Part shown: piece by piece, positions 9,757 through 18,009 of the stretch
How positions within the stretch are numbered: the first letter of the stretch is position 1
Layout of the letters: each line of letters starts with the position of its first letter
Assembly (NCBI GenBank): GCA_013298075.1
Contig: JAAFJG010000036.1
Location: 1-46,749, forward strand
DNA: 46,749 nt
Origin: Cytophagales bacterium
Lineage (GTDB): Bacteria; Bacteroidota; Bacteroidia; Cytophagales; Microscillaceae
Direction: 5' to 3'
Translations under genes and position numbers: made by a program
Notes under the pieces: generated by a model
Databases searched by the model: none
What the model was told of the DNA's origin: nothing
The model's input: the letters and a program-made list of their open reading frames with translations, nothing else

Positions 9757-9788
9757 TTTGATTTTCTCAAAAATAAATTTTATCTTTA
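9757..9788 (+). promoter_or_regulatory. Bacteroidota-type promoter for the gene at 9828
   Basis: TTTG at 9757-9760, a 20-base spacer and TATCTTTA at 9781-9788 resemble the TTTG/TAnnTTTG consensus (last base A instead of G). It lies 39 bases upstream of the start codon of the 9828 gene. Confidence 0.5.
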
Positions 9789-9827
9789 CTTCATAATTCA
9801 AAATTATTTTCTTCAAATACCTATAAA

Positions 9828-10364
9828 ATGTCAAAATATCACGTAGATTGGGTGAGTTTATACACCGAAATTATGCAAGAATCGAAAGGAAAACATTTGT
9901 TAAAGCACGTTTATTTATGGGCTGGAATGGCTTCTATTGGTATTTTTGTAGGAATTTTTATGTTTCAAAATGTGGCTTTAGTGTTGATAATTACTATTAT
10001 GGCATTGCCGATTGATTATTTATTATATGGTGATGAAGGTTATAATCTTATCACGATGGAAAAACCTTATTTATTAGAAGGCGTTTTGGTTCGAAGAATC
10101 CAAAAAATATTGATAGACGAAGCAAAAGACGAAGAATTTGAAAGTTTTCATTTTGAAATCGAAGTAGAATACGCCACAGGTTTTGATAAAGATGGATTAG
10201 ATGCCTTAGAATTAACAGATAAAAATGGAAAAATACGCTTAGAAGTGCAAGAATCTATGTTTTTAAGTTTGCAAGCAGGCGATGAAATTACGGTGGTTTG
10301 CACGCCTGATGAAGTAGTTTGGGGTTGGGTGCGTGATGATGAAGTGATTGTGATTGAACGGTAG
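9828..10364 (+). CDS. Conserved membrane protein of unknown function
   Basis: 178 residues; no named family was recognised. Two closely spaced hydrophobic helices occupy about residues 27-65 (HVYLWAGMASIGIFVGIFMF and VALVLIITIMALPIDYLLY), so the N-terminal 25 residues and the C-terminal 110 probably face the same side. The soluble part is acidic and reads like beta-rich repeats (EFESFHFEIEVEYATGF, DALELTDKNGKIRLEVQ, GDEITVVCTPDEVVWGWV). No catalytic motif stands out. The gene has its own promoter and is a single transcription unit between genes on the other strand and the DHH gene. Confidence 0.65.
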   Translation: MSKYHVDWVSLYTEIMQESKGKHLLKHVYLWAGMASIGIFVGIFMFQNVALVLIITIMALPIDYLLYGDEGYNLITMEKPYLLEGVLVRRIQKILIDEAKDEEFESFHFEIEVEYATGFDKDGLDALELTDKNGKIRLEVQESMFLSLQAGDEITVVCTPDEVVWGWVRDDEVIVIER

Positions 10365-10453
10365 TTTTTTTAGGATAATAGATTACAATAATCACTCATT
10401 TTATTTTTTTGTATGATTTGGAATGAAAAATAAAAAAAATATGTTCTATTAAT

Positions 10454-11269
10454 ATGAAAAAATATATACTTTATCACGCACAATGTCCAGATGGTTTTGG
10501 GGCTGCTTATAGCATCTGGAAAAAAGAAAAACACAATAACATCGTTTATATTGCCGTACAACATAGTTTTCCTGTCCCAAATATGGACAATGATAGCATT
10601 GTTTGGTTAGTTGATTTTTGTTATTCTCACGAAATAATGGCAGAATTAGCCACCAAAATGAAAGAAATTTTAATTCTCGATCATCATAAAAGTGCGGTCG
10701 AAAATATGAATAACTTTGATTATCAAAAATATACAAACGTAAAAGCAATTTTTGATATTGATAAAAGTGGTGCAGTTTTGACGTGGGAATACGTGCATCA
10801 AACAGAACCGCCTTTGCTTTTGCAATATATTCAAGACAAAGATTTATGGCATTTCAAATTACCTTCTTCCAAAGAATTTTCAGCCGCTTTGCGTGCTTAT
10901 AATATGGATTTTGGATTGTGGGATAAATTTGTAGTCGAAGATTTAATCAAAGAAGGAAATGTTTTGGTAAAATATCAAAATCAAATCATAGATAAATTAT
11001 GTAAAAATGCTCGATTAACTAAAGTAGCAGGATACGAAGTAATGGTAGTCAATAGTGCCGTTTTACAGAGTGAAATTGGTAATTTATTATGCAAACAACA
11101 CCCACAAATTGCGTTTTCTGTCGTTTATTTTGATGTAGCCAACCAACGAAATTTTAGTTTAAGGTCTATTGGTGATTTTGATGTTTCTAAAATTGCTATG
11201 AAATATAATGGAGGTGGACATAAAAACGCAGCAGGTTTCGTAAAACCGATTGAAATTTGGGAAGTTTAA
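10454..11269 (+). CDS. DHH family phosphoesterase
   Basis: 271 residues. The N-terminus YHAQCPDGFGAAYS (Asp13) is the first metal-binding motif of DHH hydrolases in this subgroup, followed by Asp54 in WLVDFCYS and the DHH triad at residues 76-78 (LILDHHKSA). The C-terminal DHHA1 segment ends with GGGHKNAAGF, which binds substrate phosphate. Members with this layout cleave phosphodiester bonds in short oligonucleotides or related small phosphates; the substrate here cannot be told. The size is shorter than RecJ and close to NrnA-like or stand-alone DHH proteins. No signal peptide. It follows the 9828 gene by about 90 bases. Confidence 0.85.
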   Translation: MKKYILYHAQCPDGFGAAYSIWKKEKHNNIVYIAVQHSFPVPNMDNDSIVWLVDFCYSHEIMAELATKMKEILILDHHKSAVENMNNFDYQKYTNVKAIFDIDKSGAVLTWEYVHQTEPPLLLQYIQDKDLWHFKLPSSKEFSAALRAYNMDFGLWDKFVVEDLIKEGNVLVKYQNQIIDKLCKNARLTKVAGYEVMVVNSAVLQSEIGNLLCKQHPQIAFSVVYFDVANQRNFSLRSIGDFDVSKIAMKYNGGGHKNAAGFVKPIEIWEV

Positions 11270-11309
11270 TTTTAACATTTTTTTTTTATGTATTTTGATG
11301 ACTTTTTTG

Positions 11310-11317
11310 TAATTTTG
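11310..11317 (+). promoter_or_regulatory. Probable -7 element for the 11371 gene
   Basis: TAATTTTG at 11310-11317 followed by CA matches TAnnTTTG. No well-placed TTTG -33 element was found. The start codon lies 53 bases downstream. Confidence 0.45.
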
Positions 11318-11370
11318 CACAATAATTGAAATATGTTAAGTATTTATAAACTTTTATCTTTTCAAAAAAA

Positions 11371-11661
11371 ATGAATATTCAAGTAATTTGTATTGATGAT
11401 GCTCACCGACCTAACGAAGTGCCTACTTCGAGATGGGTAAAAAAAGGTGAAATGTATAATATTATTCAAATTGACAAACTTTTAATGCAAGGTGGCGAAT
11501 ATGGTTGTAAATTACAAGAAATAGATAATGACGACCTTGCTCCTTATCAATACTTCCGTTTGGCTCGTTTTGCTCCACCACAAACCAATGAAGCGGAAGA
11601 AGCAGTGGTGGAAACAATGGATTTGAGAGAATTAGAAGAAGTATTGGAAGAACAACTTTAA
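11371..11661 (+). CDS. Small conserved acidic protein of unknown function
   Basis: 96 residues, soluble, no signal peptide. The start MNIQVICIDDAHRPNEVPTSRWVKKGEMYNI suggests a short beta-barrel-like fold, followed by YFRLARFAPPQ and a strongly acidic tail (EEAVVETMDLRELEEVLEEQL). Similar small proteins seem to occur in other Bacteroidota, but no named domain was recognised. The gene has its own probable promoter at 11310 and a strong terminator at 11691, so it is monocistronic. The tidy transcription unit and the codon use typical of its neighbours support it being real. Confidence 0.7.
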   Translation: MNIQVICIDDAHRPNEVPTSRWVKKGEMYNIIQIDKLLMQGGEYGCKLQEIDNDDLAPYQYFRLARFAPPQTNEAEEAVVETMDLRELEEVLEEQL

Positions 11662-11690
11662 ACGTAGAAATTCTCAAAATAAATAGAAAT

Positions 11691-11736
11691 TAACATCAAA
11701 AAATAAAAAAATATTTTTTTGATGTTATTTTTTTTT
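11691..11736 (+). terminator. Rho-independent terminator after the 11371 gene
   Basis: TAACATCAAAAAA (11691-11703) pairs perfectly with 11715-11727, followed by a T tract to 11736. It begins 30 bases after the stop codon. Confidence 0.85.
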
Positions 11737-11754
11737 ATAAAAATAAAATATTGT

Positions 11755-11952
11755 TTTTTGAAATGTATTTTTTGAATTGCCTCCAGATTTATCTGAATTG
11801 CCTCCAGATTTATCTGGAGGATAATATAAAATTCAATTGTTGGCTTTAGCCGAAATCTCTATGTTTTTCAAATTGATATTTTTCTATATTTTCAAAACAA
11901 ATGGCTATTCATATCAGAACAAAATTAGTTCCGCAATAATTTCCCACGAACC
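11755..11952 (+). mobile_element. MITE-like repeat, family 1, copy A
   Basis: The right end, TTCCGCAATAATTTCCCACG then AACC (11929-11952), is the terminal inverted repeat also seen at copies C and E. The left terminal repeat is missing or eroded. The core hairpin CCTCCAGATTTATCTGGAGG lies at 11801-11820, and 21 bases leading into it are tandemly duplicated (11774-11794 and 11795-11815). The segment with TTGGCTTTAGCC follows. The element ends 8 bases from the stop codon of ccmB. Confidence 0.8.
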
Positions 11953-11960
11953 AAATAAAT

Positions 11961-12629
11961 CTAAGCCCGCCACAAAAACGGAAACAAAATCAAAGAAAGA
12001 ATAATCACAATGATATTCAATCCAAAAACAATAATCAATTCGTCATAACTCACAGAACGAGCCAATCCATCCATCGCATTTTTAGATAATTTCATTAAAA
12101 TCAATAACAAAGGTAAAATAATTGGAAAACTCAAAATAGCCATCAAAACAGAACTATTTTGTGATTTGGAAGCCAACGCAGCCATTAAAGTAAACGTAGA
12201 GGAAAAACCCAATGCCCCTAAAATGACTGTCAAAATAAATAAAAAACTATCTTGTGCAGGAAAATCCATAAAAATTCCGAAAATTCCTAAACTTCCTACA
12301 CTCAAAAAAACCAATAAAATAGAATTATAAATGATTTTGGATAAAATAACACTTTCAGGCGATACCATTGTGTAATAGTATAACCATCTTCCGTTTCGCT
12401 CTTGTAAAAAACTTTTTGTAACTGCATTGATAGCAGAAAAAAGTAAAATTATCCAAAATAAAGCATTCCAAGTTACCACCGATAAGGTTTGGTTATGCAA
12501 TCTAAAACTTAAATAGCAAACGGCTATGCTACTAATGGCGTATAAAATCAACCCATTGATAGCCGTTTTTTCTCTCCATTCAATTAAAATTTCTTTTTTG
12601 AGTAATATTTTTATTTCTTTTAATAACAT
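11961..12629 (-). CDS. ccmB: Heme exporter protein CcmB (ABC transporter permease for cytochrome c maturation)
   Basis: 222 residues with six hydrophobic helices, the expected size and topology for CcmB. The block FSAINAVTKSFLQERNGRWLYYYTMVSPESVILSK is characteristic of the family. CcmB works in the inner membrane with the ATPase CcmA and with CcmC/CcmD to release heme-loaded CcmE during cytochrome c assembly. No ccmA, ccmC or ccmE lies in the window, so the pathway is dispersed or lies outside. The Lys/Glu-rich gene starts a transcript 6 bases upstream, so ccmB is probably cotranscribed with it. A MITE copy is inserted almost at its stop codon. Confidence 0.9.
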   Translation of the reverse strand: MLLKEIKILLKKEILIEWREKTAINGLILYAISSIAVCYLSFRLHNQTLSVVTWNALFWIILLFSAINAVTKSFLQERNGRWLYYYTMVSPESVILSKIIYNSILLVFLSVGSLGIFGIFMDFPAQDSFLFILTVILGALGFSSTFTLMAALASKSQNSSVLMAILSFPIILPLLLILMKLSKNAMDGLARSVSYDELIIVFGLNIIVIILSLILFPFLWRA

Positions 12630-12635
12630 AAAAAA

Positions 12636-13049
12636 CTATTCTGCAGTTTTTGATTTTTTAGTTGGTTTTGTAGATTGTTTGATTTGTTTTTTGAGTTCTT
12701 TTGCTTCAACTTTCAAAGTCATAATTTGTTGCACTTTATCATTCACAAATTTTTCAAGTTCTACTCTCAAACCTTCAATAGTAGATTTAATTTTTTTGCG
12801 TTTTGCTTTCAATTTATCTATTTCGGTTATTTCTTCTTTTTTTTCGACCACTAATTTTTGTGTAGTTTCTGGTTTAGTTTCCGACTTAGTTTCAACTTTT
12901 GGTTTTTCTTCTTTAGTTTCATCTGGTTTTTTAGTAAAACTTCCAACAACCTTTTTGATTTCAGGTTTTTTAGTTTCAGATTTTTTAGTTTCGTTCTTTT
13001 CAGATGAAATAGATTTTTGTTCTTGCTTATTTTTTTGTTTATTTTCCAT
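12636..13049 (-). CDS. Lys/Glu-rich coiled-coil protein of unknown function
   Basis: 137 residues. The first 75 are low complexity, made of KKSETKKPEIKK- and KPETTQKL-like stretches. Residues of about 75-125 are a clear heptad-like coiled coil (IDKLKAKRKKIKSTIEGLRVELEKF then LKVEAKELKKQIKQ). No signal peptide or membrane helix. The composition is that of a disordered, charged cytoplasmic protein, and no family was recognised. It sits 6 bases before ccmB and has a good promoter (13091-13120), so it is the first gene of a two-gene transcript. Any functional link to cytochrome c assembly would be a guess from position only. Confidence 0.6.
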   Translation of the reverse strand: MENKQKNKQEQKSISSEKNETKKSETKKPEIKKVVGSFTKKPDETKEEKPKVETKSETKPETTQKLVVEKKEEITEIDKLKAKRKKIKSTIEGLRVELEKFVNDKVQQIMTLKVEAKELKKQIKQSTKPTKKSKTAE

Positions 13050-13090
13050 AACAATAGTAATATTTTTTAAAATGATTGAATTTATTTTTG

Positions 13091-13120
13091 CAAATATAGG
13101 TTAAAAAAACATAAAACAAA
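13091..13120 (-). promoter_or_regulatory. Promoter for the coiled-coil gene and ccmB
   Basis: Read on the minus strand: TTTG (13120-13117), an 18-base spacer and TATATTTG (13098-13091), a near-perfect Bacteroidota promoter 42 bases upstream of the ATG at 13049. Its -33 part overlaps the stem of the ompA terminator. Confidence 0.7.
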
Positions 13121-13162
13121 AAAAGTAATGAAAATATTTATTTTCACTACTTTTTTTGTTTT
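13113..13162 (-). terminator. Terminator of the OmpA-like gene
   Basis: A 23-base stem (13113-13135 with 13140-13162, one mismatch) with a 4-base loop and A/T-rich outer ends, beginning 17 bases past the ompA stop codon. The symmetric A and T tracts would allow work in both directions. Confidence 0.85.
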
Positions 13163-13179
13163 ATTATTATCTAAAAAAA

Positions 13180-14655
13180 TTAGTCAGCTAAATGAATTTC
13201 AACGCGACGGTTTTGAGTACGTCCTGCTGGAGTGGCATTGTTACCAATTGGTTTTTCTTGACCAAATCCTACTGATGTAAATCTATCTGCTTTAATTCCT
13301 TTGCCTACGAAATATGCTTTTACAGCATCAGCACGTAATTGAGAAAGGTTTTTGTTAGCTGCTGCATTACCTATGTTATCAGTGTGTCCATCAATTCTGA
13401 ATTCAGCCCCTGGATATTGACGCATAATTGGTAATAATTTATCTAATTCAGTATTAGAAACTTTTAAAATAGTTGCTTTACCTGTTTCAAATTGAATACG
13501 ACTTGCAGCCATTTGTAATTTTTTCTCAACTTCTTTGATTTCTTCTTTTGCTACTTTTTTCTCAGGGCAACCTTGTTCTGCTGCGATACCTGGGACTGTA
13601 GGACATTTGTCTTCTTTATCTTGGATTCCATCACCATCAGTATCAGGACAACCTTTGAATTGAGCTAAACCTGCTACAGAAGGACAATCATCTTCTTTAT
13701 CTTGAACGCCATCACCATCAGTATCTGGGCAACCTTTGAATGAGGCAACACCTGCTACAGAAGGACAATCGTCATCTTTATCAGCAATTCCATCACCATC
13801 AGCATCTGGGCAACCTTGTAAAGCGGCAAGACCTGCTACATCTGGACAAGAATCATCTTTATCAGCAATTCCATCACCATCTTTATCAGGACAACCGTTC
13901 ATTTCTTTTTTACCTGCTTCGTTAGGGCAACCATCTTCTTTATCTTGAATTCCATCACCATCAGTATCTGGGCAACCTTTGAATGCTTCGATACCTTTTA
14001 CGTCTGGACAAGCATCTTCTTTATCAGAAATACCATCACCATCTGTATCTTTTGCTCCCCAACGGAATTTCAAACCTACTGTATGTCTGATTGAACGACC
14101 ATATTCTACGCCCGGTGCAATTTGATCAGGAGTTTTCAATTCGTTAGGATATACTTGATAACCTAAACCTACATTGATACCTACGTTTTCAACTAACCAA
14201 AAATTAATACCACCACCTACTTCAACAAAACCTTTCGCTTTGTTATCAATAAAGTTTACACCACCACCTAAGTTGATGTATGGATCAAACCAATGACTTT
14301 CTGGCAAGATAGAACCATTTGACAAGCGGAATTGAGCTCCTAAGTCAGCCATGATACTTGCAATAGAGTTAAAATTACCTGGAACATTGCTCAATGAATG
14401 TACACCAAAATTACCATAAGCATTTAAAAATGGTAAAAAATTACGTGCTACGCCGATTTTCGCACCATTGTTCCAATTTGCTGGTTCAAAAATACCAGCT
14501 GTACCACCCAAAGTATTTTGGGGTACTTGATAAAATGGAGAGAAATTTAAGCCTGAATAGCTATAATCTACTGCCCATTTATTATCACTATTTTGAGCTT
14601 GCACATTTAAAGCAAATGCGATACAAGCACCAATAAGTAAAAATATTTTTTTCAT
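13180..14655 (-). CDS. OmpA family outer membrane protein with thrombospondin type 3 repeats
   Basis: 491 residues. Signal peptide [20 protein letters not shown], cleaved before Q. Residues 22 to about 200 read like an eight-strand outer membrane beta-barrel. Residues 203-364 are six 27-residue calcium-binding repeats of the form DxDGDGIxDKEDxCPxVxGxxxxxGCP (DNA 13564-14049, 81 bases each). The C-terminal OmpA domain carries [20 protein letters not shown] and ends with [10 protein letters not shown], for non-covalent peptidoglycan binding. It is a major structural porin-like protein linking outer membrane and cell wall. The gene has its own promoter and terminator. The near-identical DNA repeats could recombine and change repeat number. 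An A18 tract lies upstream. Confidence 0.93.
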   Translation of the reverse strand: MKKIFLLIGACIAFALNVQAQNSDNKWAVDYSYSGLNFSPFYQVPQNTLGGTAGIFEPANWNNGAKIGVARNFLPFLNAYGNFGVHSLSNVPGNFNSIASIMADLGAQFRLSNGSILPESHWFDPYINLGGGVNFIDNKAKGFVEVGGGINFWLVENVGINVGLGYQVYPNELKTPDQIAPGVEYGRSIRHTVGLKFRWGAKDTDGDGISDKEDACPDVKGIEAFKGCPDTDGDGIQDKEDGCPNEAGKKEMNGCPDKDGDGIADKDDSCPDVAGLAALQGCPDADGDGIADKDDDCPSVAGVASFKGCPDTDGDGVQDKEDDCPSVAGLAQFKGCPDTDGDGIQDKEDKCPTVPGIAAEQGCPEKKVAKEEIKEVEKKLQMAASRIQFETGKATILKVSNTELDKLLPIMRQYPGAEFRIDGHTDNIGNAAANKNLSQLRADAVKAYFVGKGIKADRFTSVGFGQEKPIGNNATPAGRTQNRRVEIHLAD

Positions 14656-14683
14656 GTTTAAAAAAAGAAAATTTTGTTAAGTG

Positions 14684-14691
14684 CAAAATTA
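14684..14691 (-). promoter_or_regulatory. Probable -7 element of the OmpA-like gene
   Basis: TAATTTTG on the minus strand, followed by CAC, 28 bases upstream of the start codon. No clear TTTG -33 element was found. Confidence 0.5.
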
Positions 14692-14726
14692 GTAATATAA
14701 AGTTGAATAAAAAAAGAGAAAAGGTA

Positions 14727-14744
14727 TTTTTTTTTTTTTTTTTT
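14727..14744. repeat. Homopolymer of 18 T (A18 upstream of ompA)
   Basis: Eighteen consecutive T bases on the plus strand, so A18 on the coding strand of the OmpA-like gene, about 35-60 bases upstream of its -7 element. A tract this long is prone to slippage and could act as an UP-like or bent element. Confidence 0.85.
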
Positions 14745-14829
14745 AATTTTCCGCTAAAAAATAAAATAACAGATTGATTTTCAATAGATTAAAAATATAC
14801 ATATTTCCCTAAAAAATACCAAAATCACA

Positions 14830-16461
14830 TTAAAAAATCTTTTTTTCTAAATATTTCTCTAAACTTGCCCCAATAAAACCTACAAACAACGGATGAGGAT
14901 TTAAAACAGTACTTTTTAATTCTGGGTGAAATTGTGTGCCTACAAACCAACGATGGTCGTTTAATTCAATTATTTCTACTAATTTACTCTCAGGATTGAT
15001 ACCCGAACAAATCATTCCTTTCTTTTCAAATTTGGATAAGTAGTGATTATTGAACTCGTATCGATGTCTGTGTCTTTCTTTAATTGTGTGTGTTTGATAA
15101 GCCAAAGCAGCTTTTGTATTATTTTTTAATTGACAAGTATAAGCACCCAAACGCATTGTGCCGCCCATTTGTGTCAATTCTTTTTGACTTTCCATCAAAT
15201 CAATAATCGGAAAAGGCGTATTTTTATTCATTTCTGTTGAGGCTGCATTTTCTAAACCTAACACATTTCTCGCAAATTCCACTGATGCACATTGCATTCC
15301 TAAACAAATTCCAAAAAAAGGAATATTATTTTCTCTCGCATATTTTACTGCATTGATTTTGCCTTCAAAACCTCGCTCTCCAAAACCAGGGGCAACTAAT
15401 ATTCCATCTAATTTTTCTAAAAAAGTAGCATAATTTTCGGAATAAAGCGTTTCTGATTGTATCCAATCAATATTTATTTTACATCTATGCACCACGCCTG
15501 CGTGAATAATTGCTTCGATAATAGATTTATACGCATCTCGCAACTCCACATATTTGCCTATCAAACCAATTTTAATTTCTTCTTTTGGTCTTTTTAGTTT
15601 CCTTACAAATTCTTTCCAATCTGTCATTTCGGCAGGTTTTTCGAGAGATAAATGAAGTTTTTGTAATACTTGTTCGTCTAATTTTTCTTCTTGCATCAAT
15701 AAAGGAACAGAATAAATAGTATCGGTATCTTTTGCCTCTATCACACAATCATAATCTACATTACAAAACAAGGCTAATTTTTTTCGAATATCAGGCGGAA
15801 GGTCGTGTTCTGCAGTTCTACAAATCAAAATATCAGGTTGAATTCCTCCCTCAGAAAGCATTTTAACAGAATGTTGCGAAGGTTTGGTTTTGAGTTCGCC
15901 TGCTGATTGCAAATAAGGAATTAAAGTCAAATGAATAACAATCACATTGCTACTTCCCTGTTCCCACTTAAATTGCCTCACTGCTTCTATAAATGGCAAA
16001 GATTCAATATCGCCCACACAACCACCGATTTCGGTAATAATAATGTCATATTGTCCTGTTTCTGCTAATTTCAGAAAATTTCTTTTGATTTCATTGGTAA
16101 TATGCGGAATAACTTGCACCGTTTTTCCCAAATATGCGCCCGCTCTTTCTTGCGTGATAACATTATTATAGATACGTCCTGTGGTAACATTGTTTGCCTG
16201 CGAGGTCGGAATATTCAAAAAACGTTCGTAATGTCCCAAATCCAAGTCGGTTTCTGCTCCGTCATCAGTTACAAAACATTCGCCGTGTTCGTAAGGATTT
16301 AAGGTGCCGGGGTCTATATTGATGTAAGGGTCAAATTTTTGGATTGTTACCGAAAAACCTCTCGCTTGTAATAATTTTCCTAATGAGGAGGCGATAATTC
16401 CTTTGCCCAATGATGAAGTAACTCCTCCTGTTACAAATACATATTTAGATTGATTTGCCAT
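14830..16461 (-). CDS. pyrG: CTP synthase
   Basis: 543 residues, the standard length. The N-terminal synthetase domain starts with FVTGGVTSSLGKGI (ATP-binding loop) and contains KFDPYINIDPGTLNPYEHGECFVTDDG in pieces that match the family closely. The C-terminal class I glutamine amidotransferase has the nucleophile Cys386 in FGICLGMQ and the His/Glu pair in GTQFHPELKS. It converts UTP to CTP with glutamine and ATP in the cytoplasm. It has its own promoter (16508-16515) and lies on the same strand as ompA, but about 170 bases separate them, with a poly-T run between, so separate transcription is likely. Confidence 0.97.
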   Translation of the reverse strand: MANQSKYVFVTGGVTSSLGKGIIASSLGKLLQARGFSVTIQKFDPYINIDPGTLNPYEHGECFVTDDGAETDLDLGHYERFLNIPTSQANNVTTGRIYNNVITQERAGAYLGKTVQVIPHITNEIKRNFLKLAETGQYDIIITEIGGCVGDIESLPFIEAVRQFKWEQGSSNVIVIHLTLIPYLQSAGELKTKPSQHSVKMLSEGGIQPDILICRTAEHDLPPDIRKKLALFCNVDYDCVIEAKDTDTIYSVPLLMQEEKLDEQVLQKLHLSLEKPAEMTDWKEFVRKLKRPKEEIKIGLIGKYVELRDAYKSIIEAIIHAGVVHRCKINIDWIQSETLYSENYATFLEKLDGILVAPGFGERGFEGKINAVKYARENNIPFFGICLGMQCASVEFARNVLGLENAASTEMNKNTPFPIIDLMESQKELTQMGGTMRLGAYTCQLKNNTKAALAYQTHTIKERHRHRYEFNNHYLSKFEKKGMICSGINPESKLVEIIELNDHRWFVGTQFHPELKSTVLNPHPLFVGFIGASLEKYLEKKIF

Positions 16462-16507
16462 AGCTATAAAAAACTAAAACCTTCTCCATAAAGGTTTTTT
16501 TAAGTTG

Positions 16508-16515
16508 CAAAGGTA
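16508..16515 (-). promoter_or_regulatory. -7 element of pyrG
   Basis: TACCTTTG on the minus strand followed by CAAC, 46 bases upstream of the pyrG start. The -33 element is not obvious. Confidence 0.6.
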
Positions 16516-16700
16516 GTGTTTTTTTTGTGAATTAAAAATATTTGAGTGGATATTGATAGAGAAAATAGTTAGAGTTGTTCAATTAGATAGATTTTTTTAA
16601 TAATTTGTAAAAGATATTTACGAAAACTAAAAAATGAAGATTCGAAAATATGAATGTTTTATGGACATATATTATTGTCTTATTTTTTATTCCTTATTCC

Positions 16701-17054
16701 TTATTTTCTAAATTCTTTTGTTACTTCAATTTTTCCTACAATATTGCTGTTAAATTCATCAAGTTCTTCTGCTAAAACCCAAAGTTCATTATGGATTTCT
16801 CCTCCTACATTTTGTATTTTGAATTTGGATAAATAGTTTGTTTTAACCGCAAATTTTGTAACATATCCAACTCCATAAGCATTAACATTCCATCTTTCAG
16901 AAATTTGTATGGCATATTCTTCATTCATTACTGGATAAAAAATTGGCTGTTGAGGTAATCTGGGCGGAAATTTTGTCCAATTTGATTGTTCTATTAAATC
17001 AAGTTCTACTTGATTAACAGGTCTGTATAAATAAGTTGTTTCGTTTGTTTGCAT
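16701..17054 (-). CDS. Small conserved protein often labelled ADP-ribosylation/crystallin J1
   Basis: 117 residues, soluble, no signal peptide. The sequence has YRPVNQVELDLIEQSNWTKF, then FPPRLPQQPIFYPVMNEEYA, GVGYVTKFAVKTNYLSKFKIQNVGG and ELWVLAEELDEFNSNIVGKI. From memory this matches a group of stand-alone proteins of about 110 residues that databases call ADP-ribosylation/crystallin J1. That name is inherited and no ADP-ribosyl hydrolase motif is visible, so no activity should be assumed. TATCTTTG on the minus strand at 17182-17189 may be its promoter. It is transcribed divergently from the lipoprotein gene at 17301. Confidence 0.65.
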   Translation of the reverse strand: MQTNETTYLYRPVNQVELDLIEQSNWTKFPPRLPQQPIFYPVMNEEYAIQISERWNVNAYGVGYVTKFAVKTNYLSKFKIQNVGGEIHNELWVLAEELDEFNSNIVGKIEVTKEFRK

Positions 17055-17212
17055 TGTATTTATAATTGATGAATAAAAGTTTTTTTATTATATAAAAAAG
17101 TAAAACGTTTTTTGTGATTGTATAAATTTTTTTTTGAAAGATATTTTTTTAATAAATTCAAAGTTTGTAGTTTTTTTCTTGCAAAGATAAGTATTTTATC
17201 AAAATAAAAAAA

Positions 17213-17220
17213 TATATTTG
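17213..17220 (+). promoter_or_regulatory. Probable -7 element of the 17301 lipoprotein gene
   Basis: TATATTTG at 17213-17220 followed by CAAC. It would give an untranslated leader of roughly 70 bases. A minus-strand TATCTTTG at 17182-17189 lies back to back with it, so the region may hold two divergent promoters. Confidence 0.45.
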
Positions 17221-17300
17221 CAACGAAATAGAAACAATATCAATGTTTGTAAAAAATTAAGGTTTATTTATCTCAATATCACCTAAAAAAATTACCATAA

Positions 17301-17870
17301 ATGTTAAAAATTTTTTGTTATATATGTGTTATTCTGTCTATATTTGGTTGTGAAAATAAAAATGAAAAATCAAACTCAGCCGCTTTACATAGTAATTTTA
17401 AGATAATTGAAGGAGACACTACTGCTTTAAAAAATAAAAAAATCGTAGAAGCCGTTAAAAAATTCGGACCAACAATTTCATCTACTTATGACAAAGCAGT
17501 ATGTACAGAATTAGTAATTCAAATCATTGAAAAATTTAATTATTTGGATAAAACTGATAAAAATAGAATAAGAATTATAACCCATGAAAATATACAAAAT
17601 TTATTAGAAAACAAATCATCTATTCCAAAAGGTGTGTATTATGCTTTGACTGAAAAAGGCATAGGAACTTCTATTGATAGTTTAGAAATGGTGATTGAAG
17701 GCGATTTTGTTCAGTTTTGGACATCAAGTTGGGGACATTGTGGCATAGTGAAAAGTGTGGATATTGAAAATAAAACGATGGAACTTTATTCTTCTTTTCC
17801 TTCAACGTATGGATATGGAATACAAACATTTGACATTCCCAAAGAAGTATTTTTTGTAAGATTAAAATAA
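17301..17870 (+). CDS. Lipoprotein with a possible NlpC/P60- or CHAP-like fold
   Basis: 189 residues. The N-terminus MLKIFCYICVILSIFGCENK has a good lipobox (IFGC), so Cys17 would be lipidated. The mature part holds DKAVCTELVIQIIEKF, with a Cys at the start of a helix, and later GDFVQFWTSSWGHCGIVKSVD, with a His in a strand. The order Cys-helix then GD-x-V-x-F/W ... GHxGIV is the layout of papain-like cell wall amidases and endopeptidases (NlpC/P60, CHAP). No exact family was recognised, so a peptidoglycan role is only an inference. It is monocistronic and about 140 bases upstream of the AAA+ gene on the same strand. Confidence 0.55.
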   Translation: MLKIFCYICVILSIFGCENKNEKSNSAALHSNFKIIEGDTTALKNKKIVEAVKKFGPTISSTYDKAVCTELVIQIIEKFNYLDKTDKNRIRIITHENIQNLLENKSSIPKGVYYALTEKGIGTSIDSLEMVIEGDFVQFWTSSWGHCGIVKSVDIENKTMELYSSFPSTYGYGIQTFDIPKEVFFVRLK

Positions 17871-18009
17871 AAAATAATTTGTTTTTTCTGTAAAAACACC
17901 AAACAAAATCTTAATTTATGCTATGATTTTATGTTATTCTATCAAAGAAAATAAAATTATTTTAAATCCTCAAAAAATTTAAAACTACAAACTAAAAAAT
18001 TATCTTTTT

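Noticed and set aside
11774-11820. Repeated units in MITE copy A looked like a CRISPR repeat-spacer start
   Set aside because: Only two adjacent 21-base units without spacers, inside a dispersed element; no cas genes.
13736-13948. Open plus-strand frames across the ompA repeats
   Set aside because: They are antisense shadows of the GC-richer repeat units, with no own signals.
16701-17054. ADP-ribosyl hydrolase activity suggested by the usual database name
   Set aside because: At 117 residues it has none of the acidic metal-binding motifs of ADP-ribosyl hydrolases; the name is inherited.
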